A DNA stretch of 60,699 nt from Rhizophlyctis rosea (GCA_027596075.1 JADGJC010000203.1:1-60699), one strand, 5' to 3'. Numbered from the stretch's first letter, positions 34,301 through 46,150 are shown. Notes: a model not told the origin generated them from the letters alone. Made by a program: numbers and translations.

Positions 34301-37300
34301 AGCTGGAAGGCATCTCCGCCCAAAAGGCAGAACTTTCCATTCAAGTAGCCAAGCTCAACTCTCAGCTCGACTACCAGAATGAGAGAATACAAATGATCGC
34401 CAGCTCCGAGAATGGGCTTCGTGCCGAGAAGAACCAACTGCAGGACCGTCTGAACGCAACACTCGATGCATCGCTGAAGCTGGACAAGAAAATCCAGGAG
34501 TTGACCGACAAGCTCATGGATGAGCGAACGCGGGCCGACAAATTCAATGCGGAGAGTAAGCAGCTGCGGGTGGAGATGCGGGTTGTGGAGGGGCGTCTGG
34601 AGCGAGCGTTGCAGGAGGCTCAGGACGCAACGAGGGAGCGGAAGCAGGAAACGGAACGGTTCAGGGTGTTGCAGAGCCAACAGGAGGCGAAGGAGGAGGA
34701 TTGGAAGCAGGAAAAGGCGAGACTTGAAAGTAAGCGGGAGATTGCTGAGCAGGAGGCGGAGACGGTTCGCAATAAATTGGCGCAGGCGGTGGAGGAGAGT
34801 CGGGCGGTGCAGGAACGGAAGGATAATGAGGTCCGTGTGTTGAATAGTAAGGTTGAACGATTGACGGTTGAGCAGGAGAGGTTGAAGGGAGAACTTGCTC
34901 TTAGCCGGAGAGAACAGGCACATGCGGAGGAGCGGGTGGCGGATTTGACGGCGCGGATTAGGCAGTATGAGGAGCAGGGTGGGGCTATGGGAGGGCAGGG
35001 AGGTGCATCATCGAGCAACATTTCGGAGGGGACACCGGAAGGGAGGATTGTTCATCTCGAGGCCGAACTTGCTGCTGCACGTGAGGAGCTTAGCGCAGCT
35101 AGGGAGGACTTGAAACTTGCTAGGGAGGCGGAGGAGGAGTACAAGAACCTCGCGCAGACGGTGGAGGTGCAATTAAGCGAGTTGCGGGAATCCTCGGAAG
35201 CGGCGCAGAACCTGTTGAACGAGCAATTGAAGGAGCGGCAAGGGGCTTTCGAGGCTTTGGAGAAGGAGAACGCGGAGGTTTCGGAACGATTGAAGAATGT
35301 TGCGGCTGAGATGGTTGAAGTTCAGGAGCAGCTGGATAGGGAGAAGCAGGAGGGTGAGCGGAAGATCCGTGCACTTGAGTCGCGCATTGAGGAAATCATC
35401 AAGAATGAGGAGCGAGCTTTGAAGGCTCAGGAGGAGATGGTGGAGGAGCGGAGACGGCACCATGAGGAGGCGACGAAGGCTAGGGAGGAGTATCAGTCGT
35501 TGGTGAAGAGGTTCAACGATGTGTTACAGGAGAAGGATCGGTTCAAGGAGGAGCATCAGACGTTGGACGGGAAGCTGAAGGAGGTGCAGCAGCGGTTGAA
35601 GGCTGCGGAGGATGAACACAGTTTGGCGGAGAAGTCGTGGAACGATATCAAAGGGAAACTGACGGAAGAGGTTGAAGATTTGAAGCGTCGGGCGGCGGAT
35701 CTGAAGGGCCAAAACGACGAACTTTGGAACCAGATCAACACTCCACCTCCCTACCCCGCCACAGAGGGCGAGGCCTCCACCTCCACCTCCTCCCCAGCAA
35801 CAAGCACCGACACCACCGGCCTCCGCAAACTCATCGATATGCTCCGTAAGGACAAAGTCATCCTCGAAACGCGAGGCGAGCTCGCGAACCAGGAAGCGGA
35901 GCGGTTCAAGACGCAGGCGGAAGTGTTGCAGAGGAATTTGGATCATACGCGGGCTACGCTTGACGAGATGAGGAAGAGTGCGGCGGATGCGGAGACTTCT
36001 GAGAGGGCACAGCAGGATTTGGTTGAGGCACGGAGTCGGATTAATTTGTTGCAGGAGAGTAATAATTCGTTGAGGAAGGATAAGGAGGAGGCTGAGAGGA
36101 AGAGGGGGGATGTGGAGGAGAAGTATAGGGGGGTTGTTGAGGAGTTGGGGCCTTTGAAGGGTGGGTTTGTTTTGTGAGGGCGGGAGGTAGTAAAGTTCAT
36201 TCGGTCTGACGGCATTTTTTCTTGTGTTTTCTAGGCAAGGTTGGCGAACTTGAGAGTTTGGTCAAGTGGCATGAGGATAATGCCAAGCAACTGACCGAGG
36301 TGGGAGTTCACTGGAAAGCTAGATGGCAAGCTGTATTGGAGAAAAGCAAGGTAAGGCGGTGATTTATTCTCCTGTTATGACTTTGCGAGTATTGATTTGT
36401 ATTCTGGCTAGTCGGTTGATCCTGATGAGCATGCCAAGCTCAAAGAGGAGAATGAGGAGCTGAAGAAGTTCAAGGAGGAGTTTGGGACGGAGAAGCAGAA
36501 GTTGGAAGAGGAGGTGAGGAAGGAGTTTTGTGGGGAATGATGTTGACGTATGCTGAATGGCGTTTTGCAGAGTGCGAGTCTCAAAGCGGAGGTTCAGCAG
36601 CTTCAAGCTAAACTGACCGATGCGGAAACCAAAATGCAGCAGTTGCGCGTTGAAATGCAGGATCCAGCAAATGTATGTTGCATGGATGAATAACGGACGC
36701 TATCGGTATGCTTTGTCTAATGTATTATTATCATGCAGAATCCGGCTTTCGCTGCGGCACAACAAAAATGGGCGGAGGACCGAAGAGACTTGATCGGAAA
36801 GAGTAATGACATCGTCAACAAGGGCAAGAGCCGCACTCAACAATTGCAGCAACAACTGCGCGAAAAGACCACCCAAGTGGAGCAAACGCAAGCGTCCCTC
36901 CAACAAGCGCAAGAAGCCCTTTCGCAATTGCAGCAGCAAGTCCAGACGGGTCAGAGTAGTGCAGGCGGCCAAAACGAGGGCGCGGCGGCGCAGTTGCAGC
37001 AACAACTTGATCAACGACAACAGGAGGTTGAGCAGTTGAGACGGGAGGTTGAGACTTTGCGTCAAGCGCAGGCTGAGGGGCAGGAGTTTAAGGGGCGGTT
37101 TGAGGCTTCGCAGGGGAGAGTGGCGGATTTGGAGAAGATGGTTACGGGGTTGAGGCAGGAGATTCAGAGTGCGCAGATGAAGGTTACGTTGGTTGAGTCG
37201 CATCGGAATGCGTTGCAGAAGAAGTTGACTGGGTGTGAGGCGAGGGTTGGGGAGTTGGAGGGGAGTTTGGTGCAGAATGGGGTGGCGGTTCCGGTTGCGG

Positions 37301-39596
37301 CGACGGGTGGTGGTGGGGCGAGTGGGCAGGTTCCGACGAGACCTGTTGCTGCGGGGGGTGTGGCTCCTGAGGTTCAGACTCAGGCACCGGCGGGACAGAC
37401 GCCGGTTGCGCAAGTTCCGACTCCGGCGAAGAGAGGACGGGAAGAGGATGAGGGTGCGTCGATGGGGCAGCAACAGGTGCAGATTCCACGGGAGGGAGGG
37501 GCGGCTGTTCCACCTGGTGGGCAAGCGTTGCAGGGGACTGGAGAAGCACCCGTTATTAAGAGACAGAGGGTCCAACCGGTGGGAGAGGGCGTCGTTGGGA
37601 TGGTTGCGACACCCGTTACGTCGGCGCCTGCTGTTCCGGCCGTCGTTCCGCCTGTCGCTCCTGCTGCCGTGTCCGTGGTTCCATCCTCACCGGCTGTACC
37701 AGTGCCTGCGGCTACGCCTGTCGCGAGCGTACCCACACCCGCAGCAGTCCCTGTAGCGGTCGCGCCTGTGCAGCCAGTGGTTCCCAACATTGTAGCTCCG
37801 AATGTTGCGGTACCGACGGGAGAACAAGCGACGGATGTGTCGGCAACAGCAGAGCCGGAATTGGAAGGCGGGGAGGAGGAGGAACCGTACGTTCCGGAGG
37901 GGATGGAGGAAGATTTGCCGGAGGATGGGGGGGTGCAGGAGGGGGTTTCTGGTATGGATGTTGAGCAGGGGGAGGATGGTGGTGGGGAGCAGGAAGTTGC
38001 GGGGGAGGATTCGATGATGGAGGAGGTGCAGCAGGGTGGGTTGGAGGGAGGTGTGGGGGCGCAGATGTTGAATGTTGGGGCGGCGGAGTTTGTACCTGGG
38101 AAGGCGGCGGAGCCGATGGAGGTTCAGCAAACGTCTGATGGAGCGTCGATATCCAGTCAAGTGGAGGGACAGGTTGCGACGACGCCTGCGCCTGCGGCGG
38201 CGGCTCCTGCTCAGACCGTACCTACTTCTGCAACTGCTGCTCCGGCAATATCTGGACCAAAACCGCCTGCACCAGTGATTCCTACACCAGTGATTCCTAC
38301 ACCAGCGGCTTCTGCTTCGACAGTCCCGACACCAGCGATTCCAGCACCAGCAGTTGCAGCACCAGTAACTCCTGCACCTCTACCGCCAGTGCCAGTGGCC
38401 CAGACACCGCTTGCCCAAACACCGGTTGCTCAAACACCCGCAGCCCAACCACCGGCAGCCCAAACTCCGCCAGTCCGAAAGCCGGTGCCTCAAACGCCAG
38501 TGCCTCCCTCATCGGCAGCTCCTGCTTCTGTGCCAACACTTGAGCCGTCCACTCCGGCGACTCCGGCTACGCCATCACCTCCGCCCAGAATCCCACCTCA
38601 AGAAAGAGGACGCCCGGTCGCGGCACAAACTTCTTCATCAGGAGCAACGACCGCTCCACCACGGAAGCCGTCGCCGATCCGCTGGTTCACAGAAGAAGGA
38701 GCGTCCACACCTACGCAAAAGCAGCAGCCAAGCACGCCGGCCCCGCCTGTTCAGCAAACACCGGGCGCTGCTCCTGCTACTCCTGTTGCGGCTCAGCGGC
38801 CTCCCGCGATTACGCCTTTGCCAGTACAAACCGCACCCGTTGCCGGCGGTCAGACTCAGGCTCAGGGTGCTCCAATGCCAACCACACCGACGAGTCAGGC
38901 TCCACGTGATAAGAGTGCTATCAATGAGCTGTTGAAGCGGAAACTTGCTGCTGAACAAGCTGAAGCGGCGTCTCGTGGACCTGTCGGTGCCGGTGGTAAG
39001 TAATCTTTTGGGGAGACCGCGTGCGAAGACATCATGATGTACTTATTCATGCCGAGCAGGACAATCAAGTTATGAAGGTGGTGGAGATCCACAGGCGAAG
39101 CGACGGATGACTCAGCATGATATTGGTAGGTTTGGACTTTAGCGGTGGTAGGCGATGATGAGTGTTTCACTTATACGTTTGAATTGTAGGAACACCCACT
39201 GGTACCACGTCCCAGCCAGCTGGACCTGGAGGAACAGCTGCCCGACCTCCACATCCGCAGACTTCTGTTCGTCGACTTTCACAACCGCAGGTCGGTCAGC
39301 CTGTTCAGGGACAACAACAGCAACAACCACAACCCGGTGGCGATCAACAACAACAACAGCAGTTCCCGCCACCGCCTGGGCAGCCGGTAGGAGGTCAACA
39401 GCCACCGCAACAGCCTGGTGGTGGTGTGCCAAGGCCGCCGGGACAGCAGATGCATCCTGGTGGTGGGGGGCCGAGACCGTTCCATGCGGGGGGACGAGGG
39501 ATGCCGAGGGGCAGGGGACGTGGGATGCCGAGGGGTGGGAGGGGGAGGGGACAGGGTCCTAGGCCGCCGCAGGGGCCGCCGCAGGGTGGGATGTAG
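31391..39596 (+). CDS. TPR: Tpr/Mlp nuclear-basket nucleoporin
   Basis: Large coiled-coil protein of the nuclear pore basket, acting in mRNA export surveillance and chromatin tethering. Eighteen exons, from 31391-31790, 31851-31955, 32017-32175, 32239-32456, 32506-32652, 32703-33011, 33068-33139, 33208-33312, 33372-33546, 33602-33801, 33861-34187, 34243-36160, 36235-36350, 36412-36513, 36571-36672, 36739-38995, 39060-39125 to 39190-39596; phases agree throughout, giving 2394 residues (human TPR is about 2360). Heptad coiled coil runs from about residue 100 to 1665. The FSASTSSVLSASGRGKTATEL segment corresponds to the conserved SAS..KSGKT..E site of Tpr/Mlp, and HWKARWQAVLEKSK then DEHAKLKEENEEL to the conserved C-terminal coil. 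A tail of about 570 Pro/Ala/Val-rich and acidic residues follows, then a QQQ/PPG and Arg-Gly-rich end. It is flanked by the divergent receptor and the HET gene. Confidence 0.93.
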
Positions 39597-40332
39597 GGTT
39601 GTTGTGTGGGGTGTTTGTGTCTGTGTATAGTGATTGGGTGGTGTGTATTTGGGGAAGTCTTAATGGGGGTTTAGCACGTAGCACGCAGGGCGTGGGAAGG
39701 ATGTATATTTGAATGGGTGGGAGAATAGATTGTTCTTTGCACATTTGCGTATGCAGTAATGGACATTTTCGTCCCATTGTTGAAGGGGACAGAGAGGTTT
39801 CACAGACGATGTACAAACTCGGCGGAGACCACTACTAATCTGGTCGTTTCACAATGCGAACTAACATATCAACGAAGTTCGAGCACCGTTACGCAGTAAT
39901 CGGGTCTTTGTTGCACTGTTTGAATCATGCGAGCTTCCATGAGATCTCTTTGCTGACATGGATTAGTTGGATTCTCGTGAGGTAACATACTTGTGTAAGG
40001 CGGTGGTCCGTGAAATGATGACATGATATATGCGTATTGAGTTTGGAGTGGCTCAATCATCATTGGAGGTTGTGGGTATTCGAATTGGATGATTGTTGAT
40101 ACATATAACAGTCACCAGGATGATTACCACCAAAAATTTGCATCTCACGCTTCTATAACTCGGCAGCTCCGAGGAGCCCCATCCTCGCGTAATTTGACCT
40201 CATTTGTGCGGGGCGGCGACTCCAATACCTGACTGTCCTGTCTGCAAGTGCAACCTTGACTTATCACACTTCAGGGACTGTTTTCTCTCCATTTGCACTT
40301 CCCATACACCGCCTCGCCCACACCCATCGCAC
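39597..40332. other. Intergenic; left copy of a direct repeat at about 39672-39754
   Basis: It contains the Tpr 3' region and the left copy of a repeat that recurs after the HET gene (shared TAGCAC, GATGTAT, GGTGGGA-AATAG, CTTTGCACAT-TGCGTAT in order). No other feature is seen. A non-ATG open stretch with CPVCKC just before the HET start (from 40198) is not counted as coding. Confidence 0.5.
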
Positions 40333-42027
40333 ATGTACATTAAAGGCCTCCCCTTCCAATACCCGGACTACGTGACCATTTCCCACGTATGGGGCACAAC
40401 AACGCCAACAGACCTCCTCGGCGTGAAAGTCCCCTTATCCACAGGTGATGACAAAGCGGCGGTCCTTGAACAACTTCTTACCTCCAATGCCCACGTCTGG
40501 CTAGACATCCTGTCCATCGATCAACATGATGACGACGACGTGGCGCTTCAAGTCAGTTGCATGGGGGACATTTATCGTAATGCCGTTCGGTGTTTTGTGA
40601 TTTGTGATGATCAGTTGTGGGCGGCTGTGACGTCTATATTTCGTGACGTTTCGGACTTGTTGTATAATTATGGTTGTGGAGAGTGCATTCCGGGTGTGCC
40701 ACGTGAGGAAGTGCCTGTTTTGGAATGGGAGGGTGAGACTGGACTGGACGCCTACTGGAACTCCACATACAACACCCGCGTCTGGACGCTGCAAGAACTC
40801 GCCCTCTCCCAATCCGTCACCTTCGTCCACTCCACCCTCGACGCAAATGGGTGTCTCAAAGCCCTTACGTTCGACACCCTCCTCTACGCCGCATCAGACC
40901 TCTCTACCCGTACCTGCTCATGCACATGGGAACGCGACGCAGACTGCCGTAAAGCCAAAGACACACTCCGGAGCCTGGGTATAGGCTCTGCACGAGGGTT
41001 GCAAAACGAAGAGGTTTGTCGTGAATTCATCAAGGAATATCTTTCCCGCTCACGACAGTGTAGTGTAGACCGGGACGTGATTTTCGGTGTTGTTGGGTTA
41101 CTTCATGGCGTGCCGCAGATGCACTATAAGAAGGACTCGTTGGAGCTGTGTATTGAGAAGTTTGCGTTGTGGTTGCAGAGGATGGGGTTGGGTGATTTGG
41201 ATGTTTTGTCGAAGTATATGCATACATCCCACCGCTCCGCGACACCCAATTCCTCCGTGACTCCCACGTCGTACTCCGGTGAACCCCTCTGGCACGCACT
41301 ATACCGACCGAACAACTACACCTTCCCAGACTTCAACTACGTCTTCGACCGCCCAGATTGGCTAACCCCCGCCGGCGTCCTCTGCACCGTAACGGAAATC
41401 CCCATCCCCCGTCCCACGGGTGAAGCACTCCACGCGCTGAGGGATGCAGTTACGACCCGTATTGGGCAGTATAATGCACTCGGGGCGGGCGAACTTTTAC
41501 CACATGAAGCGAGGGAAGAGGCCGTTGAGTTGGTACGTGGGTGGTGTATTATTAGGGCCGATGATATCTCTGGCGGTGTGGAAGGCGTGGCGGTATCGGA
41601 TGTCATGATGCAATGGGGTAGTCTGGGTGTGGATCTGCGGGAGGTTGGGAGTCGGATTTTGGAGGGTATCTTATCTGAAGACAACATGTCTGTAGTCTCG
41701 GCGATTCAGGAGTTGGTGACCAAAGTTCTTGGAGATTGTTCTTTTCACGTGGTAGTATGCGACCCGGCTGCTACGGTGGTGTTCATTGTGGATGATGTGC
41801 TGGGCGCGGGGGTGGACAGGTATTTTGCTGCGTTGTTGACGGGTGGTGTTGCGCTTATGGTTGTGGGTGGGGGTGGGGTAGGGGCGGACGGGGAAGGGAA
41901 GGAGGAAGGGAGATGTGTGGTGTATTTCCATAGGTTTTGGCTTTCGTTGGAGAAGTATCGTCCGTTGGATGAGGGAGGGGAGGACAGGATGGTTCGGTTG
42001 GGTGGGGTTAAGGGTTTTGCCTCCTGA
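40333..42027 (+). CDS. HET-domain (heterokaryon-incompatibility-like) protein
   Basis: Single-exon gene of 564 codons. The N-terminus shows the three HET blocks: YVTISHVWG (residue about 13), WLDILSIDQHDDDD with QVSCMGDIYRNAVRCFV (about 56-90), and RVWTLQELALS (about 150). HET domains resemble TIR folds and act in fungal non-self recognition and regulated cell death; that is family knowledge, not shown here. The remaining 400 residues have no repeat or domain I recognise, and no NACHT, ankyrin or WD region is visible. ATG 40333 is the first in-frame Met: a stop lies upstream at 40195 and the frame between has no ATG. The gene has no intron, unlike its neighbours, and is flanked by a diverged direct repeat. 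Confidence 0.87.
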   Translation: MYIKGLPFQYPDYVTISHVWGTTTPTDLLGVKVPLSTGDDKAAVLEQLLTSNAHVWLDILSIDQHDDDDVALQVSCMGDIYRNAVRCFVICDDQLWAAVTSIFRDVSDLLYNYGCGECIPGVPREEVPVLEWEGETGLDAYWNSTYNTRVWTLQELALSQSVTFVHSTLDANGCLKALTFDTLLYAASDLSTRTCSCTWERDADCRKAKDTLRSLGIGSARGLQNEEVCREFIKEYLSRSRQCSVDRDVIFGVVGLLHGVPQMHYKKDSLELCIEKFALWLQRMGLGDLDVLSKYMHTSHRSATPNSSVTPTSYSGEPLWHALYRPNNYTFPDFNYVFDRPDWLTPAGVLCTVTEIPIPRPTGEALHALRDAVTTRIGQYNALGAGELLPHEAREEAVELVRGWCIIRADDISGGVEGVAVSDVMMQWGSLGVDLREVGSRILEGILSEDNMSVVSAIQELVTKVLGDCSFHVVVCDPAATVVFIVDDVLGAGVDRYFAALLTGGVALMVVGGGGVGADGEGKEEGRCVVYFHRFWLSLEKYRPLDEGGEDRMVRLGGVKGFAS

Positions 42028-42727
42028 GTGTTTGTGCAAGGAATGGTCGTTGTTGATGGTGATCGTGCGTGACAACGCTTCAGACTCACTACGGATTGTA
42101 ATGGATAGGCGGGGCAGGGAACTGCCTTTATGTATACTGAACTTGTAGATAAGTTGGATACCCTTATAAAAGACCGACAAGAGATATTTCATGCACAATG
42201 CCAGTGATGGAAAATGGGTGTAAATGTTGGTATAGCACACAGAGCGTCAGGGGGATGTATTTTGAAAGGGGAGGTGGGACAATAGCGTCTTTGCACATAT
42301 GCGTATCTCATGAAGTGGGGATTCTTTCGGTAATCTGGAAATGACTATGGAGGCAGCTCGTCATATTGTACCCACACGGGGAACTTGGCCAATATTTGGC
42401 CATGACAATGACCTTTCCCATCAAATCTCTACTGCGTGGCCATCCAGTGCACACTTCCGACCAATGGATGACGGGCATGTCGGATCCGTTGGGCCACTGC
42501 CAATGTTAGCATGTGAACAACTTCCAGTTCACCTCACTAAAACGCAACCGGCGTGTGGAGCATATGATTTCAAGAAAGGGAGGTGTGCTTAGTATCTGTC
42601 CTTCCCGATCCCGCACTTCAACCGGGTGCTACGTATCCACCGCTGTCAAAAAGTGGTGTTACCTGGCAAATTTTCCATTCGTTAACGACTGTAAGAGTAG
42701 ATCATGTGAGCCGTTCTTTAAAGGAAC
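42028..42727. other. Intergenic; right copy of the direct repeat at about 42232-42307
   Basis: No gene is seen. It holds the right-hand copy of the repeat found before the HET gene. Confidence 0.5.
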
Positions 42728-42808
42728 GGCCGAATAGCAAAGTGGTTACTGCGTCAGGTTTAGGCCCTGATCTCTGAGGAGGCGTGGGTTCGAACCCCAC
42801 TTCGGTCA
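42728..42808 (+). tRNA. tRNA-Leu (anticodon TAG)
   Basis: Acceptor GGCCGAA/TTCGGTC (one G-U pair) with discriminator A; D-stem GCA/TGC; anticodon stem TCAGG/CCTGA with loop TTTAGGC, so the anticodon is TAG and reads CUN Leu codons. A long variable arm (CTC-TGAG-GAG hairpin) is typical of Leu. T-stem GTGGG/CCCAC with loop TTCGAAC. No intron. A run of 17 T at 42851-42867 is a strong Pol III stop, 42 bases downstream. Confidence 0.95.
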
Positions 42809-42850
42809 TGTATATTGTAGCTAATCCCAATAGTCTATTACGGCGCTTCA

Positions 42851-42867
42851 TTTTTTTTTTTTTTTTT
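42851..42867 (+). terminator. Poly-T Pol III terminator after tRNA-Leu
   Basis: Seventeen consecutive T on the tRNA coding strand, the first long T run downstream of the tRNA. Confidence 0.55.
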
Positions 42868-43277
42868 GGATAGTATTGTATGCATGTAGTTGGGAAGGTC
42901 CTGAAATTTGACGTGTCGGCGGAAATTGATGGGTCGACAGATTGACAGCTGGTCGACACTTTGACAGGTGGGACAGAAGGTGGAAGGTGAAAGTTGGAAA
43001 GGACCCTGACGGATGTGACACGACAACTTGAAAGCCACGGCTTGGTTGTGCAGCCTCTGGTAGCTTCAGGATCTCCATCTTCATGAAAGCTTTCCCACGG
43101 TCCCAGAATCGTGATCGTGCACCCCAATCCATCACTCACTGCCATAACCAGCGGTGGTATATTGCGCCTCACTTCTGCAATCCAGTCGTCAACTAGCTTA
43201 TTGAAAGCCGTGTTCGATCTGCCTTCCACGACTTGTACTAGAAGCGCTCGCTATTCCGATTGAGCCTCGTCACCAAC
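42868..43277. other. Intergenic before PRP39
   Basis: No gene seen. It contains a short iterated motif around GTCGACA and TTTGACAG at about 42930-42970. Presumed PRP39 promoter. Confidence 0.4.
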
Positions 43278-46150
43278 ATGACTGACGCGAACGGGGTTTC
43301 TGCCAATGGTTGGTTATGCCCGCTCGCCTGCAAATATCGCACAAAATCTGATCAGGATCAACAGGTTCGACCGGTGCCGCGGCCGCTGCTGGTTCCGACT
43401 TTGATGGGACGTGGGCTACGTTGTTCAAGGTAACTGTTCTACTGGAATTGCCATAAGCTGTTTGTTGCAGCTCCTGAACTGACTCGCCACCCTTCAGAAC
43501 CCAGAAGACTTCTTCGGATGGGAAAAAGCAATACGAGAGGCTGAAGCGTTCAACGGCGGTGTTACCAAGAGTTCTCCACCTGCCGATATTCAACGTCTTA
43601 CGGAAGTGTATGACGCGTTTCTCGGACGGTTCCCCTTGTGCTTCGGTTACTGGAAGAAATTTGTTGACTGGACTATGCAACTTGAGGGGCCTGCTGCTGC
43701 ATTGGAGGTACGCATGAAATACATTCGCACTGCCTTACAACCAACGCTCACACGTACAACAGGTCTTCAGAAGTGGTGTGAGCTCAATTCACAACAGTGT
43801 GGATCTATGGACGCAATACTGTGCATTCAAGATTGAGCATTTTCCGGAGGATGAGGAGGGAATCAGAGCGTGAGTATTAACGGTTTGAATATGACGCCTT
43901 CCTGCAGCAGTTTCGGGGGTTTTGCACCGGTGTTTTTCGTTTTGGGCAATGCGGAGGCGGATGCCAACATGATGCATATATGTGTTTGCAGTTTCGGATA
44001 TTGATTTCGCAACCCCACGCCGAGTATGACGATGACTGGAGTGTAGACACATATACCTATATTTGGTTTGGATGGCGCAGCTGTACGCTCATTTCCATTC
44101 TTTCTGAGCTTCTTCGTTTATCGTTGGGGAGGCAACAAGCTGACTGATTTTGATACCCTTGCGCTAAATACATCCTTGCCGTTACAGGCTGTTCAACGAA
44201 GGCATTGAAAAGTGCGGATATGATTTCCTGAGCCATGAATTCTGGGACAAGTGTATCGAGTGGGAGGATTCGAAGGGAAGAGGAGACCGAGTGCTGTCTC
44301 TACTGGAGCGGGCAATCCGAATTCCTCTGCATCAATTCAACAGATTTTTTGAAAGGTAAGAACGGTTGAAATAGAAGGATAAGCGGCCAATAGGATGCTC
44401 AACTTACGTCGATTAGATACACGACAGTGGCTGCCACTCGACCGGTGAGGGAGCTCGTCAGTTCTGAAGATTTTGCGTCGTTGGAAGAGGAAGTCAGGAA
44501 CCCCTCCGGTCCCGTGAAAACTGAAACACCATCGGCACCAAAGGTATGAACCATTTTCAGCAGGCTTTTAGACTGCCTTGTTCATCTCAAAATTTCCAAT
44601 TTCAGACAGAAGAGGAAGTGGAAGCAGCATTGCGCCTCAAGATTCACGAGATGAAATCAGCAATCTACATGAAAACGCAGGAGGCTGTTCACGCACGTTG
44701 GGTTTTCGAATCGGAAATCAAACGCCCTTACTTCCATGTGAAACCGCTCGATGAGGGTCAGCTTGCGAATTGGCGCAAATACCTTGACTTTGAAGAATCA
44801 CAACCTGACAACATTCACCGCACCTTCATCCTGTACGAGCGCTGTTTGGTTGCATGTGTGAGTACTTGCTTTGTTGCGTTTCAGAAGGCTCTATCTGGAT
44901 ATTCATTTTGGTGTTCGCCATCAAGGCATCTTATGAGGAGTTCTGGCTTCGGTTCGCACGATATGCGATGGCCAACAACTCTGATATCGACACTATCAGA
45001 AACATCTTCGCAAGGGCCACACGCATCTTCGTACCGAAGCAGTGAGTGCCGGCAGTAGGAAGGGTTGTCATTCACATGAGTTATTCATTACTTCATACAG
45101 ACGCGCGAGTATCCGGATAGCTCATGCTGAGTTTGAGGAGGAGCAAGGCAATGGGTCGCAAGCGGAATCGGTATACCGGGAATTCTTCAAAACTGGTATG
45201 AAATGGATGCTCCGCTTTTGCGCTTACTTATGGATGAAGTATGAATAACCTCGCTTCGTAGTGCCTGACCATGCGGAAGCCGTAACGCGGTTCGCGCATT
45301 TCCTTCGGAGGCAAAATCGGGTGAATGAGATTCCGGATGCTTTCGAAGCAGCATCGAAGGGCACCACCGAGGGCAAGACGAAAGCGTATTTGGAAGTGGC
45401 AAAGGCGAAAGTCATGTACAGAGTAAGTCCCTAGCAAATGCTATTCATTGGAGAGGCGTTTGCTTACAAGCAAACGGTCAGATCACCAGGGACGTGGGGG
45501 CTGCTAGGGAAGCATTCAGAGCTGCCGCTGAACAGCATCCAGAAACGAAGTACGCATGGCTCACATGGTTCTTGTTCGAGATTGAGCAGCAAGGTATGGT
45601 GCAGTGGGGTTTGTTGTCAACACATTAACTGGTCGTTTACATGCCTATGCAGAAGGTGATCAGGTCGACAATGTCGAGGCTGTTTGGGAGTCGTGCAAAG
45701 GATCACTTTTGGCGACGGAGGACAAAGCCGTCATTGGCCAGCGGTACTTGACTTTCCTCTTGGAGACCAGTCCGACGATCGCTGAAGTCAACAAGCTGGA
45801 AGTGGAACTTGCGCGAGATCTCAAGGTTCATGAAGGGGAAGAGTCTCGTAAGCGGGGTGCGGATGATGGGTCTGGAAGTCGACCTTCCAAACAAGCAAGG
45901 GTGGATGGTGCTGCGGATCCGAATGCGGCGGCGGCGGCCTCGTATTATGGACAGGGGGCGGCGGCTGCGGGATGGAATGGGAGTTATTATGGCGCACAGG
46001 TATGTCTACTCGCGTCGTGCTTAGTCCACCCTTTCAGGCCGCTAATGGGCGATCCGCAATTCACAGGGTTACGGTGATGCTTACAGTGCACAAACGCAGG
46101 CCACGTGGGATTACTCACAAGCAGCAACAGCAGCAACGGGCACCTACTAG
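43278..46150 (+). CDS. PRP39: Pre-mRNA-processing factor 39 (U1 snRNP HAT-repeat protein)
   Basis: U1 snRNP-associated splicing factor. Thirteen exons: 43278-43308, 43356-43429, 43498-43707, 43763-43869, 44188-44355, 44417-44543, 44606-44857, 44926-45041, 45101-45195, 45262-45422, 45482-45593, 45653-45999 and 46067-46150, giving 627 residues. HAT (half-TPR) repeats fill the protein: VYDAFLGRFPLCFGYWKKFV, SVDLWTQYCAFKIEHFP, FLSHEFWDKCIEWED, RPYFHVKPLDEGQLANWRKY (a Prp39 hallmark), then ASYEEFWLRFARYAM and TKYAWLTWFLFEIE. The C-terminus has a basic RKR segment, an Ala/Gly run and Tyr-rich YYG motifs. The fourth intron (43870-44187, 318 bp) is several times longer than the others. It converges with the PEX39-like gene, with 255 bp between stops. 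Confidence 0.94.

Noticed and set aside
37184..37790. Long antisense and alternate frames opposite the Tpr tail
   Set aside because: Low-complexity shadows of the Pro/Ala-rich coding sequence.
40198..40332. In-frame CPVCKC stretch before the HET gene, a possible zinc-ribbon N-terminus
   Set aside because: No ATG between the upstream stop at 40195 and 40333, and no acceptor in the right place to add it from another exon with confidence.
42702..43229. Long minus-strand frame ending in a VGFEPTPPQRSGPKPD-like sequence
   Set aside because: It reads antisense through tRNA-Leu; this peptide is a familiar artefact of translated tRNA genes.
43430..43497. Alternative acceptor at 43470 in PRP39 intron 2
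   Set aside because: It would bring in an immediate in-frame stop; the acceptor at 43497 gives the conserved NPEDFFGWEKAI start of the HAT array.
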